Positions 1-9,799 of a DNA stretch of 64,000 nucleotides are shown here, piece by piece. The DNA comes from Aquisalimonas lutea. Lineage in GTDB: Bacteria; Pseudomonadota; Gammaproteobacteria; Nitrococcales; Aquisalimonadaceae. Numbering within the stretch: position 1 is the first letter of the stretch; each line of letters starts with the position of its first letter. The notes under the pieces are model-generated. The model saw only the letters and a program-made list of their open reading frames with translations. It was not told where the DNA came from and searched no databases. The stretch covers positions 350,604 through 414,603 of the forward strand of contig NZ_JAUFPK010000001.1 of assembly GCF_030409225.1 (NCBI RefSeq), read 5' to 3'. A program made the translations under genes and the position numbers.

Positions 1-14
1 CATGCGGGACGAGA

Positions 15-1049
15 TCAGTACACCCAGTCGTCCCACTCCTCGTTCCAGGCGTCGTTCTCGCGCAGGAAGCGGGCCAGGCCCGGGTGCACCGGCACGCTGC
101 CGCCGGAAGCGGCCACGCCCCGGCGCTGCATCTCCACCATGTTCTCGTCGATCTGGGTGAAGGAGCCGTTGGCCTCCGCCAGCTCACCGGAGTGCTCCTG
201 GATCAGCGTGAGCATCTCGTAGACGTCCTCCTCGGGCACTTCCGGCCCCAGGTGGAAGCCGTAGAAGAACGGCACGAAGTACGCCTGGTCGACGCCCGGG
301 TCGCTGTCGAAGTTCTCCACGCCGATGGAGACCACCTCCATGCCCGCCTCCCGGATCATCTCGCGCTCCTCGGCACTGGGGTTGAGGATGGCGGAGTCCG
401 AGGACAGCATCGCTTCGTTCACCCAGGGCGACGGCGTGGTCTCGCCGGCGGTGTAGGCGATGAAGCCGTCGATGGTGCCCTCGTCCAGCGACGAGCCGGC
501 AATGCTGATGTCGATCTCCGTGTACTCGTGGCCCACGTCGACGGCGTCCATGGCCCGCTCGAGCTGGGCGCGGACGTCCCACGGCGCCGGACCGGTGAAC
601 ACGGACTTGCCGGACAGGTCCCGCCAGCCGTCGAACTCCTGCTGGTCCTCGGCACGGACGGCGAGCCCCACCTCCATGGTGTAGGCCCAGAACGTCTGCA
701 CGGGCTGGCGCTCCATGTTGTCCTGGAAGCCCTCGAAGCGGCCGGCGTTGTTGGCGAGCTCCTGGAACGCGACATCCGCCCCGTAGTAGCCGTCGAACTC
801 ACCCAAGGCATAGCCACGCACGGTGGCGATGGCACCGGCGGTCGGCAGCACGGTGATGGAATAGCCGTCCCATTCCCGGTTCAGCATGGCCATCAGGTCG
901 ACGTTGACGGCGTGGCCGGTGGAGCCCACCGACGATGTGGCCCAGCGGATCTGGGTGGTGTCCTGGGCCGTTGCGGTACCGGCCGCGCCGGCGGCCAGCG
1001 CGGCGACAGCGACGGCGCCCAGGGTGGTCTGCAGCGTTCGAGTGATCAT
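15..1049 (-). CDS. TAXI-family TRAP transporter solute-binding protein
   Basis: The 344-residue product should bind a small organic acid in the periplasm and deliver it to a TRAP-type permease. It starts with a Sec signal peptide (MITRTLQ, an Ala-rich core, cleavage near ATAQ-DTTQ). The mature part has the TAXI pattern IRWATSSVGS, G-A-IATVRGYALGEFDGYYG and a C-terminal HPGLARFLRE tail. I chose the ATG at 1049 because GGAGGAGAC lies just upstream and the signal peptide begins there; an in-frame reading further upstream lacks both. No permease gene is in the window, and it may lie beyond the left edge, downstream of this gene. The ligand is not predictable. Confidence 0.85.
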   Translation of the reverse strand: MITRTLQTTLGAVAVAALAAGAAGTATAQDTTQIRWATSSVGSTGHAVNVDLMAMLNREWDGYSITVLPTAGAIATVRGYALGEFDGYYGADVAFQELANNAGRFEGFQDNMERQPVQTFWAYTMEVGLAVRAEDQQEFDGWRDLSGKSVFTGPAPWDVRAQLERAMDAVDVGHEYTEIDISIAGSSLDEGTIDGFIAYTAGETTPSPWVNEAMLSSDSAILNPSAEEREMIREAGMEVVSIGVENFDSDPGVDQAYFVPFFYGFHLGPEVPEEDVYEMLTLIQEHSGELAEANGSFTQIDENMVEMQRRGVAASGGSVPVHPGLARFLRENDAWNEEWDDWVY

Positions 1050-1287
1050 TGTCTCCTCCATGTTCTTGATCTTTTCCCGCCGGCAGCACGTGCGTGTGCC
1101 GTCTGCGGCTGCATCGTCAGGATGCACGGCGCGCGGCGGAGCGCCGGGCGCCAGGGTCGGGAAGGAATCGACCCAGTTACGAGTGTGGTTTGCGGTCACT
1201 ACGGGGTCAAGTTGCCCCGCACGGGGACGCCGGAACGAACGCGGCCATGAACCGGCCAAACACGGGGAGGAGGCAAGAGAGAGGAAA

Positions 1288-1361
1288 TGGAGCGGGTGAT
1301 GGGAATCGAACCCACATTAAGAGCTTGGGAAGCTCCCGTTCTACCATTGAACTACACCCGC
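1288..1361 (-). tRNA. tRNA-Gly (anticodon CCC), CCA encoded
   Basis: Read on the minus strand, the sequence folds as a cloverleaf. The acceptor stem GCGGGTG pairs with CACCCGC, followed by discriminator T and an encoded CCA (1290-1288). The T arm contains GGTTCGATTCC. The anticodon loop TTCCCAA places CCC at 1329-1327. It closely resembles E. coli glyU. It stands alone between the TAXI gene and thiS. Confidence 0.95.
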
Positions 1362-1488
1362 TCGGGACGCGCATCAATGTAGCGGCGATGGCAGTGGATT
1401 GGCAAGCCCCGCGGGCGGTCGCCGCCGGATTCCTGTTAGAATGGGACGTAGATACGGCGAGCCAGCACGGAGTCAGGATTTTCCGAGC

Positions 1489-1688
1489 ATGCATATCGAG
1501 CTCAATGGCGAACGCACCGACATCCCGGACGCCGCGACGGTGGCGGACCTGGTCTCCCGCCTGGAGCTGACGCAGCGGCGCATCGCCGTGGAGGTCAACG
1601 AGGACGTGGTGCCGCGCAGCCGCTTCGGGCAGCACCATCTGCACCCGGAAGACCGGGTGGAAATCATCCATGCCATCGGGGGTGGCTA

Positions 1689-1689
<1 letters not shown>
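1489..1689 (+). CDS. thiS: ThiS, sulfur carrier protein of thiamine synthesis
   Basis: This 66-residue ubiquitin-fold protein carries sulfur as a C-terminal thiocarboxylate for making the thiazole ring of thiamine. The N-terminus MHIELNGE and the ending HAIGGG, with the obligatory terminal Gly-Gly, are diagnostic. Its TAG stop overlaps the GTG start of thiG by one base, so the two are translationally coupled. A TPP riboswitch might be expected upstream, but I see no such fold in the roughly 125 bases between the tRNA and this gene. Confidence 0.93.
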
Positions 1690-2477
<788 letters not shown>

Positions 2478-2484
2478 AGCGGCC

Positions 2485-3210
2485 ATGGCGAGCAACGACG
2501 ACGTTCGCCACCACCGGCCCATACGCAGCTTCGTCCGGCGCGAGGGGCGCCTGACCGAATCCCAGCGCCAGGCGCTGGAGACCCTGTTGCCCGACTACGG
2601 CCTGCCGGCGGACAACCGCGTCCTGGACCTGGCCGCCGCCTTCGGGCGCCGCGCCCCCGTGGTGCTGGAGGTGGGCTTCGGCAACGGTGAATCCCTGGCC
2701 GCCATGGCCGCCGCCCACCCGGAACGCGACTACCTCGGCGTGGAGGTGCACCGCCCCGGGGTCGGCCGCCTGCTCAACCGGGTTGCTGCCGAGGGCCTGA
2801 CCAACATCCGGGTCGTCGAGCATGATGCCGTGGAGGTCATGCGCTACCAGCTGCCGGAGGCGTGCCTGGCCGGGATCCAGCTCTTTTTCCCGGACCCCTG
2901 GCCGAAGAAGCGCCATCACAAGCGCCGCATCGTCCAGCCGGCCTGGGTGGAGCTGGCCGCCAGCCGGCTGCAGCCCGGCGGCTGGCTGCACATGGCCACG
3001 GACTGGGAGGACTACGCCTGGCACATGCTCGACGTCATGGAGGCCAGCCGGGCGTTCGAGAACACGGCGGGCGCGGGCCGGTTCGCCGGCGACGCCGGCG
3101 AGCGGCCCCGCACCAAGTTCGAGGAGCGCGGCACCCGCAAGGGCCACGCCGTCTACGACCTCGTCTACACGCGCCGGGCGAATGCCTCTCCGGACCACCC
3201 GGACGCATAG
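2485..3210 (+). CDS. trmB: tRNA (guanine-N7-)-methyltransferase
   Basis: This SAM-dependent enzyme forms m7G46 in tRNA. The 241-residue sequence has the SAM-binding loop VLEVGFGNGESLA and the family signature FFPDPWPKKRHHKRR, and ends with the usual TKFEERGTRKGHAVYDL block. It starts 7 bases after the thiG stop, giving a thiS-thiG-trmB operon. It has no unusual features. Confidence 0.95.
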   Translation: MASNDDVRHHRPIRSFVRREGRLTESQRQALETLLPDYGLPADNRVLDLAAAFGRRAPVVLEVGFGNGESLAAMAAAHPERDYLGVEVHRPGVGRLLNRVAAEGLTNIRVVEHDAVEVMRYQLPEACLAGIQLFFPDPWPKKRHHKRRIVQPAWVELAASRLQPGGWLHMATDWEDYAWHMLDVMEASRAFENTAGAGRFAGDAGERPRTKFEERGTRKGHAVYDLVYTRRANASPDHPDA

Positions 3211-3262
3211 CGAGCAATCTTCTTGGGGAATGCTTACGGACCCATTAGGGGGGGAACGAACC

Positions 3263-4297
3263 ATGGAATATCGTCCGCTGGGTACCACCGGCACCGACGT
3301 CAGCCTGATCTGCCTGGGCACCATGACCTGGGGCGAGCAGAACACCGAGGCCCAGGCGCACGAGCAGCTGAGCTACGCCGTGGACCAGGGCATCAACTTC
3401 ATCGACACCGCGGAGATGTACCCGGTACCGCCGAAGGCCGAGACCGCCGGACGCACGGAGGAATACATCGGCACCTGGCTGCGCAACCGCCCGGACCGCG
3501 ACCGCCTGGTCCTGGCCAGCAAGATCGCCGGGCCGGGTCTGGATCACTGCCGCGACGGCGCTTCCCGCCATACGCCGGAGCAGCTCCGGGAGGCCGTGGA
3601 CGGCTCCCTGCGGCGGCTGCAGACCGACTACATCGATCTCTATCAGCTCCACTGGCCGGCCCGCAGCGCCAACTACTTCGGCCGGCTGGGCTACCGCCCC
3701 AAGGACGACGACATTCTCACGCCCCTGGAGGACACCCTCGAGGGCCTGGACAAGCTGATACGCGAGGGCAAGATCCGCTGGATCGGCGTGTCCAATGAAA
3801 CGCCCTGGGGCGTGATGAAGTTCCTGGAGCTGGCCGAGGCCCGCGGCTGGCCGCGCATGCAGTCGATCCAGAACCCGTACAACCTGCTCAACCGCACCTA
3901 CGAGGTGGGGCTGGCCGAGGTGAGCCACCGCGAGCGCTGCGGACTGCTCGCCTACTCCCCGCTGGGCTTCGGCATGCTCAGCGGCAAGTATCTCAACGAC
4001 CAGTGGCCGGAGGGGGCCCGGCTGACCCTGTTCAGCCGCTTCACCCGCTACCTCAATGAAGCTGGCAGGGCGGCCACGGCGGAGTACGTGAAGATCGCGC
4101 ACAAGCACGGCCTCGACCCCGCCCAGATGGCGCTTGCCTGGGTGAACAGCCGGGCGTTCGTCACCAGCAACATCATCGGCGCCACCAGCATGGAGCAGCT
4201 GCGCAGCAACATCGCCAGCGCGGACGTGGCGCTGGGCGAGGACGTCCGGGAGGAGATCGAGGCGATCCACGACCGCATGCCCAACCCCTGCCCCTAG
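3263..4297 (+). CDS. tas: Tas-type NADP(H)-dependent aldo/keto reductase
   Basis: The 344-residue protein belongs to the aldo/keto reductase superfamily and follows E. coli Tas along its whole length. Matching blocks include the N-terminal LICLGTMTWGEQNTEAQAH, the active-site region FIDTAEMYPVPPKAE (catalytic Asp/Tyr), LQTDYIDLYQLHWP with the active-site His, and GVSNETPWGVMKF. Tas-like proteins reduce carbonyls with NADPH; the physiological substrate is unknown. The ATG follows a G-rich stretch at 3249-3254 that can serve as RBS. It is 52 bases after trmB and probably transcribed separately or by read-through. Confidence 0.88.
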   Translation: MEYRPLGTTGTDVSLICLGTMTWGEQNTEAQAHEQLSYAVDQGINFIDTAEMYPVPPKAETAGRTEEYIGTWLRNRPDRDRLVLASKIAGPGLDHCRDGASRHTPEQLREAVDGSLRRLQTDYIDLYQLHWPARSANYFGRLGYRPKDDDILTPLEDTLEGLDKLIREGKIRWIGVSNETPWGVMKFLELAEARGWPRMQSIQNPYNLLNRTYEVGLAEVSHRERCGLLAYSPLGFGMLSGKYLNDQWPEGARLTLFSRFTRYLNEAGRAATAEYVKIAHKHGLDPAQMALAWVNSRAFVTSNIIGATSMEQLRSNIASADVALGEDVREEIEAIHDRMPNPCP

Positions 4298-4550
4298 GGC
4301 ACACTGAACAATTCGCTACAGGCCTTGCCCTGGCAGCGGGCGGGTTCTATACCTACGGAACCGTGGCATCGAATGCCGCGGCTTCGTTCGCGCAGCCGGG
4401 GCGGCTTCGTCCCGGATTGCGCGTTCTTCCGGCGGGCTTGCGATCCCGCTCCGTTGCCGAGCGTCCGCCATCCCTGTACGGCACTGTCGCTGCGCAGGGA
4501 CCGGCAGACGCTGGAAACCGCAGGTGCGCTCCTGCGGAGGAGGAGCAGGC

Positions 4551-4853
4551 ATGGGCACACACTACCAGCCGGTCGTCGGCGACTGGTACGAGACGGCGAC
4601 GGGCGAGGCGTTCGAGGTCGTGGCGCTGGACCCGGACGAGGGGACCCTGGAGATCCAGTATTTCGATGGCGCCATCGAGGAGCTGGAGCTGGAGACGTGG
4701 CTGGAGCTGGACCTGATTCCCATCGAACCGCCGGAGGATTACTCCGGATCGCTGGACATCTCCCGGGAGGACTACGGCATCGAGACCGACGACGGCTCGC
4801 GCAGCCTCCACTTCGGCGGCAACCCGCTGGAGGGGTTCGATTTCGAGCGCTGA
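4551..4853 (+). CDS. Small acidic protein, DUF6763-like
   Basis: This 100-residue acidic protein begins [14 protein letters not shown]. It contains a conserved-looking [20 protein letters not shown] block followed by [13 protein letters not shown]. From memory this pattern matches a conserved gammaproteobacterial family of unknown function (DUF6763). The start is fixed by the strong RBS GGAGGAGGAGCAGGC. It has no signal peptide or membrane segment. It sits directly before nfi and may be co-transcribed with it. No function can be assigned. Confidence 0.75.
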   Translation: MGTHYQPVVGDWYETATGEAFEVVALDPDEGTLEIQYFDGAIEELELETWLELDLIPIEPPEDYSGSLDISREDYGIETDDGSRSLHFGGNPLEGFDFER

Positions 4854-4887
4854 CCGCCCGCCCGGAAACCACGCGGGAGGGCCCCCG

Positions 4888-5556
4888 GTGACCGGGTCGG
4901 CACCCCATGACTGGGACGTGGACGCCGCGACCGCGGGCCGACTGCAGCAGCGGCTGGCGGCGCAGGTGCGTCTCCGCGACGAGACCGGCGGTACCGCCAC
5001 CGTCGCCGGCGTGGATACGGGCTTCGAGGCCGACGGCACGGTCGCCCGGGCATGCATCGCCGTTTTCAGCTGGCCGGCGCTGACCCCGCTGACCCGGGTC
5101 GTGGGCCGGTGCCCGGTGACCTTCCCCTACATCCCGGGCTATCTGTCGTTCCGGGAGATGCCTGCCATTCTCGAAGCCGTGGACCGGCTCGCCGAGCTGC
5201 CCGACCTGCTCCTGTGCGACGGCCAGGGCATCGCCCACCCGCGGCGTCTCGGCATCGCCTCGCATCTGGGGGTGTGGCTGGACCGCCCGAGCATCGGCGT
5301 CGGCAAGAGCCGCCTGTGCGGCCGCTTTACGCCGCCGGCGCCGGACAAGGGCGCGAGCGCGCCGCTGCTGGACGGTGACGAGCGCATCGGCACCGTGCTG
5401 CGCAGCCGTACGCGGGTGCGACCGCTGTTCATCTCGCCGGGCCACCGGGTGAGCCACGCCGCCGCCGTGGACTGGGTGCTGGCCTGCACCGGGCGCTACC
5501 GCCTGCCCGAGCCCATCCGGGCGGCCGACCGGATCGCCTCGGGCAGGGCGCGCTGA
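4888..5556 (+). CDS. nfi: Endonuclease V (deoxyinosine 3' endonuclease)
   Basis: Endonuclease V nicks DNA (and RNA) one base 3' of deaminated adenine (inosine). The 222-residue protein shows the metal-binding acidic residues D43 (VAGVDTGF), E90 ([10 protein letters not shown]) and D111 ([13 protein letters not shown]), and the [11 protein letters not shown] block. The [11 protein letters not shown] segment is the family's damage-recognition wedge. The start is a GTG after GGGAGG. The gene converges on the response-regulator gene with only 6 bases between them. Confidence 0.93.
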   Translation: MTGSAPHDWDVDAATAGRLQQRLAAQVRLRDETGGTATVAGVDTGFEADGTVARACIAVFSWPALTPLTRVVGRCPVTFPYIPGYLSFREMPAILEAVDRLAELPDLLLCDGQGIAHPRRLGIASHLGVWLDRPSIGVGKSRLCGRFTPPAPDKGASAPLLDGDERIGTVLRSRTRVRPLFISPGHRVSHAAAVDWVLACTGRYRLPEPIRAADRIASGRAR

Positions 5557-5562
5557 GCGCGA

Positions 5563-6939
5563 TCAGACGGCCAGCAGGAGTGCCGCCAGCACCCCGACGG
5601 CCAGCACCGCGCCGCCCACGAGCATGTAGTGCCGGGTGCGGGCGTGCGCGGCATGGGCCTCGGCGGCCGCGGACTCCGCCGCCGCCGCGACCGCCTCCTT
5701 GAGCATCGCTTCCGAGCCCCTTTCCACGGCCTTGTCCACCGCCCCGGCGGCGGCTTCCGCGGCCACGTCCCGCACCCACTGATCCAGCGCATTCTTGAGC
5801 ACGGGAACCCCGTGGTCGTTGAGAGACGCGATGAGCTGCTCCCGGAAGACCTCGCTGTCCGCCAGTCCCTCCAGGCGCTGGGTCAGCACGGCATCCACCT
5901 GCGCCGTAACGGCTTCCGTGTCCGGGCCCGAGGCCTCCTGGCGGGCCAGCGCTCGCTCGGCGGCCTCGCCGGCGGCGTCGCGGGCGGCCTGCTCGGCTTC
6001 CCGGCGGATACGCTCCGCCGCCTGCTTCACCGCCTGCTCGGCGGCCGTGCCGGCGGCCTCCACCGCCGTTCGATGAACCTGCTCGTTGTCCTGGCGGAGC
6101 TCGTCGCGCAGGGCGGCCAGCCGCTGATCGAGATCCCCGGGGGCCGCGGCGGATTCGTCCAGCCGCTGCTGCAGGGTGTCCTCCATCTCGGCGCGCACCC
6201 GCTGCAGCTGGTGCTGCCAGTGGACACCGGCCTCGTCCAGCTGCCGCTCCACCTCGTCCCGCGCGGAGTCGCGGGCGGCCTGCACCGCCCGGCGCTGCAG
6301 CTCATCCGCATCGGGCCCGGTGGCCGTTGCCTCGGGCCCGGCAGGCTGCGCACGTTCGGTCTCGCGGGCGGGGAACCCAGCCGCTGCCGACGGCGCGGAA
6401 GCGGGCTCGGGCTCCGGAACGGCCGCGGGTCCGCCGGATGCGGGCCCGGCAGGGACATCCTCCGGGGCATCCGGCTCGTCCGCCGGCGCCGCTGCCGTCG
6501 TGCTTCCGGCACGGGACGCGTCACCGGCCTCCTCGTCCACGAGCGCGTCGGGATCCGGGGCCGGCGGCTGCCAGCTCTGTACGTCCCGGAGCACCGTATC
6601 CAGGCCGTCGTCGCTGGTGGGCTTGGACAGGAAACCGCAGATGCCGATCTCCCGCGCACGCGCGCGGTCGCTGTCGCTGTCCTGGGAGGTATACATGACC
6701 AGGGGCAGCGGATCGCGCTCGGGCAGTGCCTGGATGGCACGGGCGGCCTCGAAGCCGTCCATGTCCGGCATCATGTAGTCGAGAAAGACCACGTCCGGGG
6801 TGTTGCCGCGCAGGTAGTCGATGGCCTCGCCGCCGGAGCCGGCCACATCCACCTCCAGGCCGCGCCGCGTCAGCTGCTTGCTCAACGCCACCCGCGCCAG
6901 CCGCGAGTCATCCACCACGAGGGCCTTGCGAAGCGTCAT
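5563..6939 (-). CDS. Membrane-anchored response regulator with long coiled coil
   Basis: The 458-residue protein has an N-terminal receiver domain (1-120). Its acidic pair is D10/D11, the phosphoacceptor is D54 in VVFLDYMMPDMDG, and the switch residues lie in VMYTSQDSD and FLSKPT. Residues 130-200 are a Pro/Glu/Ala-rich linker. Residues 200-420 are a charged, Ala/Glu/Arg-rich predicted coiled coil. The protein ends in one hydrophobic helix (about 435-458, YMLVGGAVLAVGVLAALLLAV) with no output domain after it. This would tether a cytoplasmic receiver to the inner membrane through its C-terminus. The RBS is GGGAGGAAATCG. No histidine kinase is adjacent and the output is unknown. Confidence 0.8.
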   Translation of the reverse strand: MTLRKALVVDDSRLARVALSKQLTRRGLEVDVAGSGGEAIDYLRGNTPDVVFLDYMMPDMDGFEAARAIQALPERDPLPLVMYTSQDSDSDRARAREIGICGFLSKPTSDDGLDTVLRDVQSWQPPAPDPDALVDEEAGDASRAGSTTAAAPADEPDAPEDVPAGPASGGPAAVPEPEPASAPSAAAGFPARETERAQPAGPEATATGPDADELQRRAVQAARDSARDEVERQLDEAGVHWQHQLQRVRAEMEDTLQQRLDESAAAPGDLDQRLAALRDELRQDNEQVHRTAVEAAGTAAEQAVKQAAERIRREAEQAARDAAGEAAERALARQEASGPDTEAVTAQVDAVLTQRLEGLADSEVFREQLIASLNDHGVPVLKNALDQWVRDVAAEAAAGAVDKAVERGSEAMLKEAVAAAAESAAAEAHAAHARTRHYMLVGGAVLAVGVLAALLLAV

Positions 6940-7136
6940 CGATTTCCTCCCTGGCAGGGGCCGGGACGGCTGACCCCGGCCGTGCGCTGCAAGCGGGCCG
7001 CGGCGGGCCCAACGGTTACCCCGGCACTATGGCACGAACGCCGGCCCGGGTTTTGCGGGACCAGTCACAGACTCCGCCTCGTGGCCAAGATGCTACGGTA
7101 ACCGGCAGGACCTTTGCCGTTACGGGAGCCGACTGC

Positions 7137-7520
7137 ATGAACCTCGAAAAGGTGGTCTTCGGATTCTTCATCCTGCTGGCGCTGACGCTGAACTTCGGAT
7201 TCTTTCTCGGCGAATTCGACAATCCGGCCCACCACGACGTCTACGAGTTCTTCGCCGCTCTCGTGGTCAGCCTGATCGCCACGGTACTCAAGTTCGGCGA
7301 GCGCACGCAGATCGGCGCCGTGCTGCTCGCGGCCAGCCTGGTCGCCGACCTCCAGCTCATCGCCGCGGCCCTGGTCTGGGGCATCGCGGTGCACGTCGCC
7401 GACACCGGGCTCACGCCGTCGGTGATGGCGAGCATCGTCTCGCTGTCCGGCGGCGCCCTGCTCGCCAACCTGGTCTCGGCCACCCTGCTGGTCGTCGAGA
7501 CCTCCAGCCTGCAGCGCTGA
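7137..7520 (+). CDS. Small membrane protein, DUF6394-like, next to K+ channel
   Basis: This 127-residue protein has three or four hydrophobic segments (around residues 6-25, 35-55, 60-85 and 100-122) and no catalytic motif. From memory it resembles the DUF6394 family. It lies 4 bases upstream of the TrkA-domain K+ channel gene and is surely co-transcribed with it, so it may be an accessory subunit. That role is inference from position only. The ATG at 7137 was chosen because the hydrophobic protein begins there; the longer upstream reading is GC-biased non-coding sequence. Confidence 0.65.
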   Translation: MNLEKVVFGFFILLALTLNFGFFLGEFDNPAHHDVYEFFAALVVSLIATVLKFGERTQIGAVLLAASLVADLQLIAAALVWGIAVHVADTGLTPSVMASIVSLSGGALLANLVSATLLVVETSSLQR

Positions 7521-7524
7521 CGCC

Positions 7525-9252
7525 ATGACGAATGCCGTGGTTCCACTGATCCTGCGCCGGATGCGCATGCCGCTGCTGGTTCTCATCAGCGCGTACGCCA
7601 TCGCCGTGGTCGGGCTCACCCTGATGCCGGGCCAGACCCCCGACGGCGAGCCCTGGCGAATGGATTTCTTCCACGCATTCTACGTCGTTACCTACACCGC
7701 ACCGACCATCGGCTTCGGCGAGATCCCGTACGAGTTCACCGGTGCCCAGCGCCTGTGGGTGACCTTCAGCATCTATCTGACGGTGCTCTCCTGGCTGTAT
7801 GCCGTGGGCACCATCATAGCCCTGATCCAGGACCCGTCCTTCCGCGGCGCAATGAAACGGGGCCGGCTGCGCCGCGCCGTGCGACAGATGAGCGAGCCCT
7901 TCTACATCGTCTGCGGCTACGGCGACACCGGCGGCCTGCTGGTGCGGGCCCTGACGGAGCACCGGCGGCGCGCCGTGGTCGTGGACCACCGCGAGAGTGC
8001 CATCCACAGCCTGGAGCTGCGCGACCTCAAGGTCCACGTACCCGGCTTCCACCTGGACGCCGAGCACCCGGAAAACCTGGACACCGCCGGGCTGCGGCAC
8101 CGCTGGTGCGCCGGCATCATCGCGGTCACCGACAGCGACCACGCCAACCTCAAGGTCGCCCTGACCAGCAAGCTGCTCAACCCCGGCATGACCGTGGTGG
8201 CGCGTTCCCAGACGGCGGCCGGCGCGGCCAATATCGCGTCCTTCGGCACCGACTCCGTGGTCAACGCCTACGACGCGTTCGCCGACCGGCTCGTACTCGC
8301 CATTCGCACGCCCGACATGCACCGCATCCTGGACTGGCTCACCGGCATCCCCGCCACGCCGCTGCGGGAGCGCCCGCAGCCGCCGGCCGGGACATGGATC
8401 ATCTGCGGCTATGGCCGGCTCGGTCGCGCCGTCTGCCGCGACCTCGCCCGGCAGGGGATCCGCACGGTACTGGTGGACGAGGACCCGGTGGGCAACGGCT
8501 GCCCGCCCGACACCATCCCGGGCAAGGGGACCGAGGCCCATACCCTGCGGGCGGCCGGGATCGACCGCGCCAGTGCGCTGCTCGCCGCCACCGACGACGA
8601 TGCCGACAACCTGTCCATCGTCATGACGGCGCGGCAGATCAACGACACCATCTATCTCGCCGCCCGGGAGAACGAGCTCTCCAGCAAGCCGCTGTATCAG
8701 GAGGCGGGCATCGATCTGCTCGTCGAGCCCAGCTATATCCTGGCGAGCCGGATCCTGTCCGTGCTCAACGCCCCGCTCCTGGAGGACTTCCTGGCGCAGG
8801 CACGCGCCCGGGACAAGGACTGGCAGCACCGCCTGATGGGGCACATCCGCGCGGTGGCGTGCGGTACCACGCCGGAGACGTGGACGCTGCGGGTCAGCCG
8901 CAACCGCGCCCCGGCCGTGCTCCGGGCCCTGGATCGCGACCGGCCGGTGACGCTGGCGGGCATCACCCATCACCCGCGGGACCGCCGGCGGCCGCTGGAC
9001 TGTATTGCGCTCGCCCTGGTACGCGAGGGGGAGATGACCCTGCTTCCCGGACCGGAGACCGCGCTGGCCTCCGGCGACCGCATCCTGTTCTGCGGCTCCA
9101 GCCGCGCACTGGGACTGATGCGGGTGCCGTTGCAGCACGACCGCAACCTGCACTACATGCTTACCGGCGAGAGCCACCCGGACAGCGGCATCTGGCGCTT
9201 CCTCGCCCGGCGACACGGGCCGGACGGACCGGCGCCTACTCGCCCGCGATGA
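7525..9252 (+). CDS. Two-TM potassium channel with two RCK/TrkA-N domains
   Basis: The 575-residue protein has TM1 (about 16-34), a pore loop with the filter sequence TIGFGE at 61-66, and TM2 (about 77-102). Two Rossmann TrkA-N (RCK) domains follow, with glycine motifs CGYGDTGGLLVR and CGYGRLGRAVCRDL, and then TrkA-C-like segments. RCK domains gate K+ flux in response to nucleotides or ions. The filter is TIGFG rather than TVGYG, a tolerated variant of K+ channels. The 3' end overlaps the convergent Sel1 gene by 17 bases. Confidence 0.85.
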   Translation: MTNAVVPLILRRMRMPLLVLISAYAIAVVGLTLMPGQTPDGEPWRMDFFHAFYVVTYTAPTIGFGEIPYEFTGAQRLWVTFSIYLTVLSWLYAVGTIIALIQDPSFRGAMKRGRLRRAVRQMSEPFYIVCGYGDTGGLLVRALTEHRRRAVVVDHRESAIHSLELRDLKVHVPGFHLDAEHPENLDTAGLRHRWCAGIIAVTDSDHANLKVALTSKLLNPGMTVVARSQTAAGAANIASFGTDSVVNAYDAFADRLVLAIRTPDMHRILDWLTGIPATPLRERPQPPAGTWIICGYGRLGRAVCRDLARQGIRTVLVDEDPVGNGCPPDTIPGKGTEAHTLRAAGIDRASALLAATDDDADNLSIVMTARQINDTIYLAARENELSSKPLYQEAGIDLLVEPSYILASRILSVLNAPLLEDFLAQARARDKDWQHRLMGHIRAVACGTTPETWTLRVSRNRAPAVLRALDRDRPVTLAGITHHPRDRRRPLDCIALALVREGEMTLLPGPETALASGDRILFCGSSRALGLMRVPLQHDRNLHYMLTGESHPDSGIWRFLARRHGPDGPAPTRPR

Positions 9253-9640
9253 TGGCCTCGTCGCTGCGCGACTCCAGCCACTCCCGCGCGTGGCTGCAGC
9301 CGTTGATGGCGGCCCGATAGAACCAGTGCACCGCCTGCCGGTAGTCCACCGCGACGCCGCGCCCCTCGGCGTACATGACGCCGAGGTTGTGCTGCGCCTC
9401 GGCGTGATCCTGCTCGGCGGCCGCCTGCAGCCAGGACACGGCCAGCTCGCCGCTGCGAGGCACACCCTGGCCGGTGGCGTGGAGAAAGCCCAGCGCGTGC
9501 TGGGCGTCCGGCAGACCGCGCAGGGCCGCCTGCCGATAGAACCGGGCCGCGGTCTCCATGTGCATGGCCACGCCGTCACCCATCTCGTAGCGGCGGCCGA
9601 TGGCGTAGGCCGCCTGTGCCATGTCTTTACTCGTCGTCAT
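9236..9640 (-). CDS. Sel1-repeat (SLR/TPR) protein
   Basis: This 134-residue protein consists of Sel1-like repeats: AARFYRQAALRGLPDAQHALG, AVSWLQAAAEQDHAEAQHNLG and QAVHWFYRAAINGCSHARE, each with the A-x-Y/W-x-AA and LG pattern. Such solenoids act as protein-binding scaffolds. There is no signal peptide, so it should be cytoplasmic. The upstream 160 bases are AT-rich (9700-9760) and probably carry its promoter, but I cannot place a convincing -35/-10 pair. Partner unknown. Confidence 0.8.
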   Translation of the reverse strand: MTTSKDMAQAAYAIGRRYEMGDGVAMHMETAARFYRQAALRGLPDAQHALGFLHATGQGVPRSGELAVSWLQAAAEQDHAEAQHNLGVMYAEGRGVAVDYRQAVHWFYRAAINGCSHAREWLESRSDEAIIAGE

Positions 9641-9799
9641 TGTTGTTCCCGCCCTTTCCAGCGTACTACCTGCTACCTCAGTCTGCCCGGGATAAAAGCA
9701 GGATTCGGGCCAACATTTTTATTATTTCAAAAACAGCATCTTATATTTTCTCTTCGGGGTTGCTGACACACGCCGGCACCCGAGCACGTCAACATGCGG

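Noticed and set aside
1362-1488. Possible TPP riboswitch before thiS
   Set aside because: The conserved CTGAGA and ACCTGA elements are missing and the gap is short.
4300-4325. A stretch CTGAACAATTC resembling the end of the MITE at 41708
   Set aside because: Only about 11 bases match and there is no partner end nearby, so chance or a very old scar cannot be told apart.
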